A DNA stretch of 64,000 bases, taken from NCBI GenBank assembly GCA_016873215.1, contig VGXU01000004.1, positions 1 through 64,000 of the forward strand, in the 5' to 3' direction. This DNA comes from Planctomycetota bacterium. GTDB taxonomy: Bacteria > Planctomycetota > Phycisphaerae > Sedimentisphaerales > Anaerohalosphaeraceae. The notes beneath the pieces are model-generated. The model did no database searches, had not been told where the DNA came from, and was given only the letters and a program-made list of their open reading frames with translations. Position numbers and translations under genes: made by a program. Positions 42,069 to 50,860 of this stretch are shown here, piece by piece (within the stretch, counting starts at the first letter, position 1; each line of letters opens with the position of its first letter).

Positions 42069-43055
42069 ATGTTGAACTGGTTTGGAAAATATGTTTGTCC
42101 GATCGGAGTCGATCTCGGAAATGGTTTCTTGCGGATGGCTCAGATCGGATTCAACGGCAGCGGGCCGTATCTGCACGCCGCCGGCATTGTCGCGCGCCCG
42201 CAGGGTGTCGAGCCGCAAAGTCCTGCCTGGCAGCGATGGGCAATTGATGCCATTAAAGATTTGCTGCACAAGGGCGATTTCAAAGGCAAAAATGTCATTA
42301 CCGCTCTGGCATCGGAAGATTTATTCATCGAACAAATGAAAGTGCCGCACAATACCGCGGCCAAACTCGACGAGACCGTTTTGCCCCGCATACAAAAAAA
42401 ACTTCCTTTTGCTGTCGAGGAAGGAATGATTCACTGTATTCCCGTTGAAATCGATTCAAATAAGACGACAGAGACGGATGTCATCGTCATTGCCGCCGAG
42501 CGATGCAAGATTGACCGCCATCTGGCCATTTATGAAAATGCTGGACTGGATGTTACCGAAATGAGCATCTGGCCGACGGCTCTAATCAATAGTTACCACC
42601 AGTTTTTCTGCCGGCGAAAAACAGACCAGAGTCGCGTGGCGATTCTCCTTGACGTCGGCAGCCACTCCTGCAATGTAGTTATTGGATGCGGCGGCGAACT
42701 GCTGTTTGCACGCCTCATTCCGACCGGCTACGTCCATTTGAGTCAGGACCAGACCATTCAGCGGCTGATGGCCGAGATCGATTCCTGCTGCCGCTATTTC
42801 GAATCCCTTGCCGGAAAGCGTCCAATTGAACAAATTCTGCTTCTTGTTGGCAAAAATGTCAATAAGGACCTCTGTGATAAAATCGTCGAACTTGCCTGCA
42901 AAATGCAGATACCCGCTCAAATTGGAGATGTTCTCTCGGCTATCCAGGCTCGGCGGGAGGTAACGGGAATGGTGGAGCGGCGAAACAGCAATATCGATTG
43001 GGCCATGGCGTTCGGATTGAGTCTCGAAGGGATGAAAAAAAATGAACATAAATAA
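42069..43055 (+). CDS. pilM: Type IV pilus assembly protein PilM
   Basis: A 328-aa actin-like protein that binds the cytoplasmic tail of PilN on the inner membrane. Actin-fold nucleotide motifs are IGVDLGNGFLRMAQ at the N-terminus, VAILLDVGSHSCNVVI (phosphate 2) and ILLLVGKNVN (adenosine region). ATG 42069 (MLNWFGKYV) is chosen, because the longer frame begins inside a hairpin. First gene of the plus-strand order pilM-N-O-P-B-T-C; pilN follows after 20 bases. Confidence 0.88.
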   Translation: MLNWFGKYVCPIGVDLGNGFLRMAQIGFNGSGPYLHAAGIVARPQGVEPQSPAWQRWAIDAIKDLLHKGDFKGKNVITALASEDLFIEQMKVPHNTAAKLDETVLPRIQKKLPFAVEEGMIHCIPVEIDSNKTTETDVIVIAAERCKIDRHLAIYENAGLDVTEMSIWPTALINSYHQFFCRRKTDQSRVAILLDVGSHSCNVVIGCGGELLFARLIPTGYVHLSQDQTIQRLMAEIDSCCRYFESLAGKRPIEQILLLVGKNVNKDLCDKIVELACKMQIPAQIGDVLSAIQARREVTGMVERRNSNIDWAMAFGLSLEGMKKNEHK

Positions 43056-43075
43056 TCGAAAAAAAGGCGGAATTT

Positions 43076-43798
43076 ATGACAACGATTAATTTCGTTCCTG
43101 ATGATTACATCCAGCAGCGGAAGTCCAGCCGGGCCAATGTGTTGTCTCTGGTTTTGCTGGCGTTTTTGCTCGGAGGAATCGCCGTCACCTTCTCGGTGAT
43201 TAAAATGCGTCAGGCCGTCGTGCGGTCTGAGATGGAACAACTGAACAGCCGGATGGTGCAGGCTCGCGAACAAATCAATCGGCTTGAACAGGTCAAATCG
43301 AAAGGCAGGGTCATGATGAAGAATATGAAAATGACCGCTGACCTTCTGGAGCCGGTTCCACGCAGTGTTGTTCTTGCCTGCCTGACCAATACGATGCCCT
43401 CCGGCGTTTCTCTTCTGGAGATTCAGCTTCAGGAAAAAGAAGTCAAAGTGGCTTTTCCAGCGGTCTCGTCGGTTCAGTCTGTTAAAACGGACACAAAACC
43501 TACACAGTACCAGGCTGCTGCGGCAAAAGATAAAGCCCCCGTCGAATTCAGAACGGTGATTCAGACCCTGCTGGAAATCGAAGGGATTGCACACAGCGAT
43601 ATCGAAGTGGCTTCCTATATTGCCAATCTCAGTGAATCTGTTTTGCTGGATAACGTGCAGTTGGTACAGTCAAAAGAGCAGAACATTGGGGGTGTTCCAT
43701 TCCGTCAGTTTCGACTCCGAACACAGCTTAAACAGAACCTGACGCTTACGAAAGAGGATATCAATAGCATTCGTAAAAAACGGGAACAAACCGGCTAA
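43076..43798 (+). CDS. pilN: Type IV pilus assembly protein PilN-like
   Basis: A 240-aa bitopic membrane protein. It starts with the short cytoplasmic segment TTINFVPDDYIQQRK, a match to the conserved PilN tail INLLPxx that docks into PilM. A transmembrane helix (about 22-40) and a coiled coil (about 42-75) follow, then a periplasmic alpha/beta domain. GGCGGA precedes the ATG. Position between pilM and pilO supports the call. Confidence 0.85.
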   Translation: MTTINFVPDDYIQQRKSSRANVLSLVLLAFLLGGIAVTFSVIKMRQAVVRSEMEQLNSRMVQAREQINRLEQVKSKGRVMMKNMKMTADLLEPVPRSVVLACLTNTMPSGVSLLEIQLQEKEVKVAFPAVSSVQSVKTDTKPTQYQAAAAKDKAPVEFRTVIQTLLEIEGIAHSDIEVASYIANLSESVLLDNVQLVQSKEQNIGGVPFRQFRLRTQLKQNLTLTKEDINSIRKKREQTG

Positions 43799-43828
43799 CG
43801 GTTGTCCGGGAAAGGAAATACGACGAAT

Positions 43829-44365
43829 ATGAACAGTGGAATTCGACATTTTGTTTTCTTCGTTTTAATGATTGGGTTGGCGTATGCTTCCTGGGCGTAT
43901 ATGATTCGCCCTGCCGACGCGGTGCTGGCACAGCAGCGAGCGGCGCTGGAAGAAAAACAGGCCAAACTGGCCGAACTGGACAGTGCCGGCAGTACCGCCA
44001 TGAGTCTCGATGAGCAGATTAAACAGGTGGAGCAGGCCATCCGGAAATTTGAAAGCAAACTGCCTCCCACAAGCCAGATTCACATGGTTCTGGAAAACGT
44101 CACGCTCCTTGCGCAAAAGCACGGGCTGACCCCGAAAACCATCAGTACGCTGAAAACATCTGAAAACAGCGGCTATATCGAACAGCCTCTGAAAATGGAA
44201 TTGCAGGGCGATTTTAACTCCTATTACGCTTTTTTACTTGAACTGGAACGCATGGATCGTATTACCAAAATTCGTGAATTGATGCTCAAGAAAAAAGACA
44301 AATTTGAGGGGCAGGCCGAAGCAACTTTTGTAATGAGTATTTTCTTTATGGATCCAAAGATCTAA
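43829..44365 (+). CDS. pilO: Type IV pilus assembly protein PilO-like
   Basis: A 178-aa bitopic protein with one transmembrane helix (about 6-24), a coiled coil (about 32-75, AQQRAALEEKQAKLAELD) and a periplasmic ferredoxin-like domain (LKMELQGDFNSYYAFLLELE fits PilO). It pairs with PilN to hold the alignment complex. ATG 43829 (MNSGIRHF) is chosen over an upstream TTG, because AAAGGA precedes it and the membrane helix starts just after. Confidence 0.83.
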   Translation: MNSGIRHFVFFVLMIGLAYASWAYMIRPADAVLAQQRAALEEKQAKLAELDSAGSTAMSLDEQIKQVEQAIRKFESKLPPTSQIHMVLENVTLLAQKHGLTPKTISTLKTSENSGYIEQPLKMELQGDFNSYYAFLLELERMDRITKIRELMLKKKDKFEGQAEATFVMSIFFMDPKI

Positions 44366-44386
44366 AAAAGAGAGGAAACTGATATT

Positions 44387-45037
44387 ATGCTTTCGTTCCA
44401 GAAAGAAGAACAAAATGGTCCCGCCGTCAGGGGGACACAAACGCCTGAGGCCCGGCAGGAATCGTCTGCCGCACACAGCGAGGATTATCTGACGGTCGCC
44501 GGCCATAAGAAAAAGCTCAAACAAAGCACCATCATTCTAATCGCGGTGTTTGTCGTCGGAGCGTTTGGCGTCTGGATGATGATTCGAAAAGCCGTCCCTT
44601 CCGCTGCCGCTGCTGCTGCGCAGAAAAAAGATGAAGTGACTGAAATCGAAACAGCCGTCGCTCAGCTCAATGGGATGCAAAGCGAAGTCAGCAGCCAAAT
44701 GAAAAATGTGACTGCGAGACTGAATCATTTGTCCGAAGTGGGACAAATTGCCGTGGAAGATTTGCGGAAAAATCCTTTTGCGCGAGTAAGGCTTGCCGAC
44801 CAGACAAACGCCGATGATCCAATGCAGAAACAATTCGCCGAAGAACAAACGCGGAGAAATGCCGCCGGCCTGCAATTGTGGAGCATTACGGCTTCGCCCG
44901 TCGGCGCATGCTGTATGATTAACGATAAGCTCCTCCATCTGGGGGATAAAATAGAAGGTTTTTCCGTAAGGGAAATCAGAACCGCTTCGGTCATCGTGGA
45001 ACAGAACGGAATAAAGGTGGAGTTAAAATTGGAATAA
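44387..45037 (+). CDS. Pilus assembly PilP-like bitopic protein
   Basis: A 216-aa protein: a polar cytoplasmic N-terminus of about 42 residues, a transmembrane helix (about 46-64), a coiled-coil-like stretch and a small C-terminal beta domain (SVREIRTASVIVEQNGIKVELKLE). It takes the operon position of PilP, but it is a membrane protein rather than a lipoprotein, so it is better seen as a PilP/GspC-type beta-domain protein. GAGGAA precedes the ATG. Its stop codon overlaps the pilB start by 1 base. Confidence 0.72.
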   Translation: MLSFQKEEQNGPAVRGTQTPEARQESSAAHSEDYLTVAGHKKKLKQSTIILIAVFVVGAFGVWMMIRKAVPSAAAAAAQKKDEVTEIETAVAQLNGMQSEVSSQMKNVTARLNHLSEVGQIAVEDLRKNPFARVRLADQTNADDPMQKQFAEEQTRRNAAGLQLWSITASPVGACCMINDKLLHLGDKIEGFSVREIRTASVIVEQNGIKVELKLE

Positions 45038-46881
45038 TGCGGCGATTATTTGGAAAAAAACAGAGGCAGGAAGAGGTCCTCATCTCCTTGGATGAACAGA
45101 TGGGGCTTAGCGATCTGGCGCCGGGGCTGCGAAATCTCTATGCCCCCGAAGCGCAGACTAAAACCCGCATGCGGGATTTGGCGGATATCCTCCTCGAACA
45201 ACAAGTGCTTTCTACTCAGCAGATTGAAACCCTGCGGGCCGAACAGCAGCGCGGCGCTGTCGATATCGAAAAATACCTGCAGAAACTGGGTATTTCTATG
45301 GCGGACGTCCTTGCGGCAAAGGCCCGGCTGTATGGTTTTGAATTCCGCCGAATCACACCCGAAGAAGTCGAAAAAGAAGCCTTCGAAAAACTTGAACTTT
45401 ACTATATTCGCAGCAACCTGATGTTGCCCATCGCCATTAAAGGCGGGGTTTTGATTGTGGGAACCACGGATCCGTCCAATGTGTTCGGCATTGACGATGT
45501 CAAACGGCACGTTGAAATGCCGGTCGATGTGGTCGTCTGCTGTGAGGAGGACATCGTCGCCGTCTGCGACAAATTTGACGAAAGCAAACAAATCAATTAC
45601 GACGTCGATGAAATCATGGGTGATATGGGCGAGATTGAACTGGTCGAAAATGCCGACCAGGTCAACATCGAAGACCTCGAAAAAAGCGCCGGTGAGTCCC
45701 CCGTCATTAAATTTGTCAATTATATGCTCAGCAACGCTCTCCATGAAAGCGCCAGCGATATTCATATTGAACCCAAGGAAAAATATACCCAGATTCGTTA
45801 TCGTGTCGATGGCATACTTTTTGATTCGATGCAGGCGCCGGCCAGAATGCATCCGGCTATTGTCTCACGCCTGAAAATTATGGCCAAGCTTGATATCGCC
45901 GAACGCCGTGTCCCGCAGGATGGCAAAATCGCCGTCATTATGGGCGGGCGAGGCATCGACCTGCGCGTTTCCATTCTGCCCTGCAGCCACGGCGAAAAAG
46001 TCGTCATCCGCCTGCTCGACAGTAAAAGCATTCTGCTGGGTCTGGACCAGAGCGGTATGGAGGCGCGGATTCTCGAAGCATTTCTGCAGCAGGTTAAGAT
46101 GCCGCACGGCATTCTGCTTGTCACCGGACCGACCGGCTCCGGTAAAAGTACCACGCTATACTCGGCCCTGGCGCAGATGGAAAGCAGAACGACCAATATC
46201 TCCACCGTCGAAGACCCTGTCGAATACAACCTCGATTACTGTAACCAGGTTCATGTCAATGAAAAAACAGGTCTCACCTTTGCCGCGGCCCTGCGGAGTC
46301 TGCTGCGGCAGGACCCGGATATTATAATGATCGGCGAAATCCGTGACAACGAAACCGCACGCATCGCCGTCCAGGCGGCCCTGACAGGCCACCTCGTGCT
46401 TTCGACACTGCACACCAACGATGCGCCCAGCAGTATCTCAAGACTCGTCAATATCGGCGTCGAGCCGTATCTAATTGCCGCTTCGCTCAACGCCGTTATC
46501 GCCCAGCGGCTTATCCGCAAAATCTGTACCCATTGCAAGGAACCCTGTCCCGCACCGGACAACCTGCGAAAACATCTGGATAAGGCCGGAATTGACCCTT
46601 CTCAGGTCTTTCACGGAAAAGGCTGCGACCAGTGCAGAAACAGCGGCTACGCCGGCAGAGCCGGTATATTTGAATTGCTTGTCGTGGATGAAAAATTCCG
46701 CGAAATGATTAATACCGATACGTCCGTCTCAAATATGCGCAAGGCATTTATGGCCAGCGGCTGGCCCGGCCTTTTTGAAGACGGTTTGGCCAAGGTCAAG
46801 AAGGGAATAACTACCATTGAAGAAGTTCTTCGCGTTACCGAAGTCTCCGGCGGTCTCGGCGATGATATTCTCAAAAGCTAA
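45037..46881 (+). CDS. pilB: Type IV pilus extension ATPase PilB
   Basis: A 614-aa GspE/PilB ATPase that powers pilin polymerisation. The N-terminal domain (about 45-180) has the LxxxLLExxxLxxxQ pattern (ADILLEQQVLSTQQIETLR). The catalytic domain is intact: Walker A GPTGSGKSTTLY, Asp box TVEDPVEY, Walker B RQDPDIIMIGEIRD, His box GHLVLSTLHTND. A four-Cys zinc site is formed by ICTHC and CDQC late in the protein. It starts on the last base of the preceding stop codon and is followed after 41 bases by pilT. Confidence 0.95.
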   Translation: MRRLFGKKQRQEEVLISLDEQMGLSDLAPGLRNLYAPEAQTKTRMRDLADILLEQQVLSTQQIETLRAEQQRGAVDIEKYLQKLGISMADVLAAKARLYGFEFRRITPEEVEKEAFEKLELYYIRSNLMLPIAIKGGVLIVGTTDPSNVFGIDDVKRHVEMPVDVVVCCEEDIVAVCDKFDESKQINYDVDEIMGDMGEIELVENADQVNIEDLEKSAGESPVIKFVNYMLSNALHESASDIHIEPKEKYTQIRYRVDGILFDSMQAPARMHPAIVSRLKIMAKLDIAERRVPQDGKIAVIMGGRGIDLRVSILPCSHGEKVVIRLLDSKSILLGLDQSGMEARILEAFLQQVKMPHGILLVTGPTGSGKSTTLYSALAQMESRTTNISTVEDPVEYNLDYCNQVHVNEKTGLTFAAALRSLLRQDPDIIMIGEIRDNETARIAVQAALTGHLVLSTLHTNDAPSSISRLVNIGVEPYLIAASLNAVIAQRLIRKICTHCKEPCPAPDNLRKHLDKAGIDPSQVFHGKGCDQCRNSGYAGRAGIFELLVVDEKFREMINTDTSVSNMRKAFMASGWPGLFEDGLAKVKKGITTIEEVLRVTEVSGGLGDDILKS

Positions 46882-46922
46882 CCTCAGATAGATAAAATGA
46901 TGCTATCAGGAAGGAAACAGTC

Positions 46923-48029
46923 ATGTTTGACATAAAACAGATTTTGATGGAGGCTGTTCAGAAGGGTGCGTCCGATGTGCATATCAATACCGAAATGCCC
47001 CCGATTATGCGTATCAATACTGAATTGGTTGCGATGGAACTGCCTGAAGTGGACCCCGAATCCGCCCGGCAAATAGTGTTGCAGATGGTCAGCGAAGAAA
47101 AATACAAAGTCTTCGAGAAAAATCGCGACCTCGATTTTTCCACAATGATTGAAGACGGCAGCCGTTTTCGCGTCAACGCCCACTGGCAGAGAGATAACAT
47201 CGCGATTTCCTTTCGTGCGATTTCCAGCCGTATTCCCGACATTGACGAACTGCACCTGCCGCCCATCGTCAAGGAATTAACGGACCTGCCGCGCGGCCTC
47301 GTCCTGGTCACTGGACACACCGGCTCGGGGAAGAGTACCTCCCTGGCGGCGATGATTAACATCATCAACCGCAAATACCATCGTCGTATTATCACCCTTG
47401 AGGATCCTGTGGAATATATGATCAAAAACAAGTCCTGTATGGTCGAGCAGCGTGAAATCGGCTCGGATTGCACCTCCTTCGCCTCAGGCCTCAGGCATGT
47501 CCTCCGGCAGGACCCCGACGTGATTCTCGTCGGTGAAATGCGAGACCTCGAAACCACCAGTTCAACTATCACTGCCGCGGAAACCGGACATCTGGTCTTA
47601 AGCACGCTGCACACCATCAACGCCTCTCAGACCGTGGAGCGTATCATTGATGTTTATCCCGCCGCTCAGCAGAATCAGATTCGGGCGATGCTTTCCAACA
47701 CCCTCCAGGCCGTTGTTTCACAGACTCTTTTCAAGAGAGTCGATCAGCCCGGAATGGTGCCCTGCGTGGAAATCCTGCTCTGCACGTCCGCCGTACGCAA
47801 CTGCATTCGGGAAAACCGGATTTACGAGATTCCCAATATTATTGAGACATCCCGCAGGGTCGGCATGCAGACCATGGACTTCAGTATCCAGCAAATGTAC
47901 ACCGCTGGCTACATCGACCGCAGTGAAGCCATCCTGCGCGCCAGCAATCCCGGCAAGATGGAACGTCTTTTAGCTCCCGCCCCAGGTCAGAAACAGCCGT
48001 CCGAAATGGTCAGCGCCGCAACAGAATAA
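46923..48029 (+). CDS. pilT: PilT-family retraction ATPase (second copy)
   Basis: A 368-aa pilus retraction ATPase with intact motifs: Walker A GHTGSGKST, Asp box TLEDPVEYM, Walker B RQDPDVILVGEMRD, His box GHLVLSTLHTIN. The C-terminal SAVRNCIRENRIYEI corresponds to the AIRNLIRE motif. AGGAAA precedes the ATG. It sits between pilB and pilC, the usual place for the motility motor. It is a paralogue of the copy at 20128. Confidence 0.94.
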   Translation: MFDIKQILMEAVQKGASDVHINTEMPPIMRINTELVAMELPEVDPESARQIVLQMVSEEKYKVFEKNRDLDFSTMIEDGSRFRVNAHWQRDNIAISFRAISSRIPDIDELHLPPIVKELTDLPRGLVLVTGHTGSGKSTSLAAMINIINRKYHRRIITLEDPVEYMIKNKSCMVEQREIGSDCTSFASGLRHVLRQDPDVILVGEMRDLETTSSTITAAETGHLVLSTLHTINASQTVERIIDVYPAAQQNQIRAMLSNTLQAVVSQTLFKRVDQPGMVPCVEILLCTSAVRNCIRENRIYEIPNIIETSRRVGMQTMDFSIQQMYTAGYIDRSEAILRASNPGKMERLLAPAPGQKQPSEMVSAATE

Positions 48030-48062
48030 GAAGCCGCAACAGAATAAGAAAAGGGAAAAATT

Positions 48063-49208
48063 ATGGCTCTGTTTACGTCACAGTCAACAGCGAAAAGTGC
48101 CCCTGCGGCGGCCCATTCCGGCCGCCAACCGCAGTGGCAGGGTGTCAATATTTCTTTCGATTTCGGACCGAGTAAAAAAGACATCCTCAACTTTACCAAT
48201 CAGTTGGCCGTTATGGTGCGTGCCGGAATCAGTCTTCAGGATGCGCTGGAATCCATCGGAAACCAGATTCCAAAACAAAAATTCCGTGCCGTCGTTCTCG
48301 ACCTCAAAAGTCAGATTGAAGGCGGCGAATGTTTTTCACGGGCGCTGGCACGTTATCCCGATATCTTCGGCAATCTCTACGTAAATATGATTGCTGCCGC
48401 CGAAATCTCAGGCTCAATGAGCGCCATGCTGCAGCAGCTCGTCGCGTATCTCGACCAGGAATCCGAAACACGCAGTCAAATCATCGGGGCAATGGTCTAT
48501 CCTGCCATTATCGCCACCATGGCGGTATCCTGCGTCACGTTCCTGCTGATATTTGTACTGCCGCGTTTTCTGCTCGTTTTCGCCGGTAAGGAAGACCTCC
48601 TGCCGGCCCCAACAAAACTGATTATGGCCCTCAGCGGAGGGTTGCGCCATTACTGGTTTATTATTTTTCCTGCTATTGCCGCCGTCATTCTGGGGTTCTG
48701 GTATCTCACGCACAGAACCGACGCCGGAAAATTCTGGTGGGACAAAATTAAGCTGCGCATCCCATTGCTGGGGACACTGTGCCGCAGTTTATACATTACG
48801 CGCAGTATGCACACGATGGGTGTCCTGACCAACGCCGGCGTGCCGATTCTCGATACCATTTCCATCACGGCGCTTATTTCCGGAAACATTCTTTATGAAA
48901 GAATGTGGAGGGGCGTTCACGAAGCCGTCCGGCAGGGTAAAAAAATCGCCGTCAGTCTGGCCGAATACGATCTCATGCCCTCCAATGTCGTACAGATGAT
49001 TCAGTCCGGCGAAGAATCGGGGTCCCTCGGCGAAGTTCTCAAGGATATTGCCGAGTTCTACGCCCGCCAGCTCAGGACGGTCATTAAAGCCGCTACCAGT
49101 ATGATTGAACCGCTGATGATTGTTATGATGGGCGTTCTCGTCGGATTTATCGCCATGAGTATCATTTTGCCCATTTTCAAAATGTCCAGCGTCGTCACCA
49201 GCGGCTAA
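48063..49208 (+). CDS. pilC: Type IV pilus inner-membrane platform protein PilC
   Basis: A 381-aa polytopic protein of the T2SSF/PilC family that forms the rotor above the PilB and PilT motors. Two T2SSF helical domains are seen (about 35-160 and 235-360; conserved GGECFSRALARYPDIFGNLYVNMI and MIQSGEESGSLGEVL, quoted in part), with membrane segments near 150-170, 200-215 and 355-375. AAGGGA precedes the ATG. The tail end of the operon (two pseudopilins) follows after 22 bases. Confidence 0.94.
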   Translation: MALFTSQSTAKSAPAAAHSGRQPQWQGVNISFDFGPSKKDILNFTNQLAVMVRAGISLQDALESIGNQIPKQKFRAVVLDLKSQIEGGECFSRALARYPDIFGNLYVNMIAAAEISGSMSAMLQQLVAYLDQESETRSQIIGAMVYPAIIATMAVSCVTFLLIFVLPRFLLVFAGKEDLLPAPTKLIMALSGGLRHYWFIIFPAIAAVILGFWYLTHRTDAGKFWWDKIKLRIPLLGTLCRSLYITRSMHTMGVLTNAGVPILDTISITALISGNILYERMWRGVHEAVRQGKKIAVSLAEYDLMPSNVVQMIQSGEESGSLGEVLKDIAEFYARQLRTVIKAATSMIEPLMIVMMGVLVGFIAMSIILPIFKMSSVVTSG

Positions 49209-49230
49209 TGTATCCCAAGGAGATAGAATT

Positions 49231-49671
49231 ATGAAATCACGATTCGTTAAGGCTAACGCGAAACCACGCGGCTTTACGCTTGTAGAAGTGCTGATGGCGG
49301 CAATGTTGATCGGCCTGGCCATTACGGCCCTGGTCGCTTCCAGCGGAGCGTTCACTCTCTATAATGCCATGGGTGTGGACCTCAGCACCGCCGAGTTTCT
49401 CATCGAGGAAATCCGCGAACTGACCGCGCCGGTTTTGTTTGCCGACCTTGGCCCTTATAATGGACAAACATACTCTCCGCCCAGAGACGCCAATGGAGAC
49501 AATTTGTCGGACTTCAGCGCCTATAGACAGGTCATTACCGTAGGATATGTCAACCCAGCCAACCTGACTCAGACTTCTGTGACTGCAACGGACCTGCGCC
49601 GCGTGACGGTCACTATTACCAAAGCCGGACGAACCATTACTTCCGCAAGCTGGATTCGCGCAAAATATTAG
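49231..49671 (+). CDS. Type IV pilin-like (prepilin) protein, PilV/GspI-type
   Basis: A 146-aa prepilin. A 13-residue basic leader ends in Gly, followed by FTLVEVLMAAMLIGLAITAL: the prepilin peptidase site G/F, Glu at +5 and a hydrophobic N-terminal helix. The C-terminal part is short and beta-rich and fits a minor pseudopilin rather than the major pilin, though the latter cannot be excluded. AGGAG precedes the ATG. It lies directly after pilC. Confidence 0.85.
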   Translation: MKSRFVKANAKPRGFTLVEVLMAAMLIGLAITALVASSGAFTLYNAMGVDLSTAEFLIEEIRELTAPVLFADLGPYNGQTYSPPRDANGDNLSDFSAYRQVITVGYVNPANLTQTSVTATDLRRVTVTITKAGRTITSASWIRAKY

Positions 49672-49680
49672 GTTTTGTAG

Positions 49681-49711
49681 GGTGGGCTTTTAGCCCGCCA
49701 ATTTTCTTTTC
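49681..49711 (+). terminator. Hairpin between two prepilin genes
   Basis: ggtgggc-tttta-gcccgcc (7 bp with one G-T pair) followed by aattttctttt. The upstream word ttgtagggtg also precedes the hairpin at 7208-7228, so this may be a dispersed hairpin acting as a partial terminator. Confidence 0.5.
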
Positions 49712-49726
49712 AAAAAGGTATCGATT

Positions 49727-50257
49727 ATGAGAATAACTCACAAACAAAACGGCTTTACCATCATCGAAATGCTGATGGCGCTGGTAATTTTGGCGATGGT
49801 GATGACGGCGATGGCCGTTGCACTTGACGCTTCCGTCATCAACTTCAAGGCCAACGAAAGCATCTCCAAAACATCCAACGCTGCCCGCGCGGCACTGCTG
49901 CGGATGACGACGGAACTTCGCACCGCCGCCGCCGTGGCAACGATCGGCGTTGGCTCCGGCTTTGACCCCGCGGACCTTTCCAAATGCAGTCTGACGGCCG
50001 TGGACCCCGACGGGTCCACGCGGAATATCGCCTATCGTTTCAGCGCCGCCGACCACATCCTCTATCTGGACTCCGGCGGCAATTCATATCCCCTGTGCAA
50101 AAACGTCGCTGCCGCGACGTTCAATCGGGCTATTGTCCCCGCAAGCAATCCCGTGGCCGTCCGCAACGTGCGAATTGTCCTGACGCTGACCGATGACAAG
50201 GGTGCCAACCCCCGCATCTTCGCCGCCGCCGCCGTCATCCGCAAAAACCTCAATTGA
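49727..50257 (+). CDS. Prepilin-like protein, GspJ/PilW-type minor pseudopilin
   Basis: A 176-aa prepilin with leader MRITHKQNG and cleavage site G/FTIIEMLMALVILAMVMTAM (Glu +5, hydrophobic helix). The soluble part (ALLRMTTELRTAAAV, then ITYRF-like IAYRFSAADHILYLD) fits GspJ/PilW-type minor pseudopilins. A ribosome binding site is weak. It lies after a hairpin that follows the first prepilin gene, and is the last gene of the pil run. No secretin or prepilin peptidase gene follows. Confidence 0.84.
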   Translation: MRITHKQNGFTIIEMLMALVILAMVMTAMAVALDASVINFKANESISKTSNAARAALLRMTTELRTAAAVATIGVGSGFDPADLSKCSLTAVDPDGSTRNIAYRFSAADHILYLDSGGNSYPLCKNVAAATFNRAIVPASNPVAVRNVRIVLTLTDDKGANPRIFAAAAVIRKNLN

Positions 50258-50374
50258 CATTCCTGCAATCGAAAGTTATCCAGTGCCTCCAGTCACGGGA
50301 ATGCTGCGAGATAGTCGAGCGTGCCATTGTAATCCTACATAGCCGCACAGGAACGAAAATGGGAAATGAAGCAG

Positions 50375-50449
50375 GGTGGAAGAGGGGATTCGAACCCCCG
50401 ACCCTTAGAACCACAATCTAATGCTCTAACCAGCTGAGCTACTTCCACC
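50375..50449 (-). tRNA. tRNA-His (anticodon GUG)
   Basis: The minus strand gives a 75-nt tRNA including the extra 5' G (G-1) typical of tRNA-His, which pairs with the C discriminator. Acceptor stem GTGGAAG/CTTCCAC, D-arm AGCTCAGCTGGTTAGAGC, anticodon stem-loop TTAGA-TTGTGGT-TCTAA with anticodon GTG, T-arm GGGGGTTCGAATCCCC. CCA is not encoded. Confidence 0.97.
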
Positions 50450-50860
50450 ATTAAAAGTCAAAAATCCGGGTTCCCGCCTGTGCGGGAACAACAAGATCGC
50501 CAATTAGTTGACTATGACGTAGCCGATTGTAGCCGGGCGGCGGGGAATTGTCAAGGTCGGGAATCGGGGCATAAAACGGGCTCTTAGTTTTAAGTTTCGA
50601 CCTGATTTTTGAGGGATATCAGTAATTTTACCATTAATGGACAAATGTTGTCCCTTGAAACATCAAAGAAATATTCCTATCGAAATGAGAATTATCCATG
50701 AAGATTGAAACGGATAAAGACCGATAAGAATACTTCTGGATGTTAAAAAATGGCTTTTGTGCGATACTTACTACAGAGAAATGTTGATTTAACGGCCGGG
50801 GTATCGCTTTCAATGTCCGGGCGTTATTTGTGGGCATATTAGAGAAAGACGGTATGAATT
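50450..50860. other. Gene-free stretch with a hairpin repeat
   Basis: No gene is supported; short frames on either strand lack ribosome binding sites and family features. A perfect 8-bp hairpin gttcccgc-ctgt-gcgggaac lies at 50470-50489, a form of dispersed palindrome common in bacterial intergenic DNA. The rest is AT-rich and leads to a broken recombinase gene. Confidence 0.55.
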
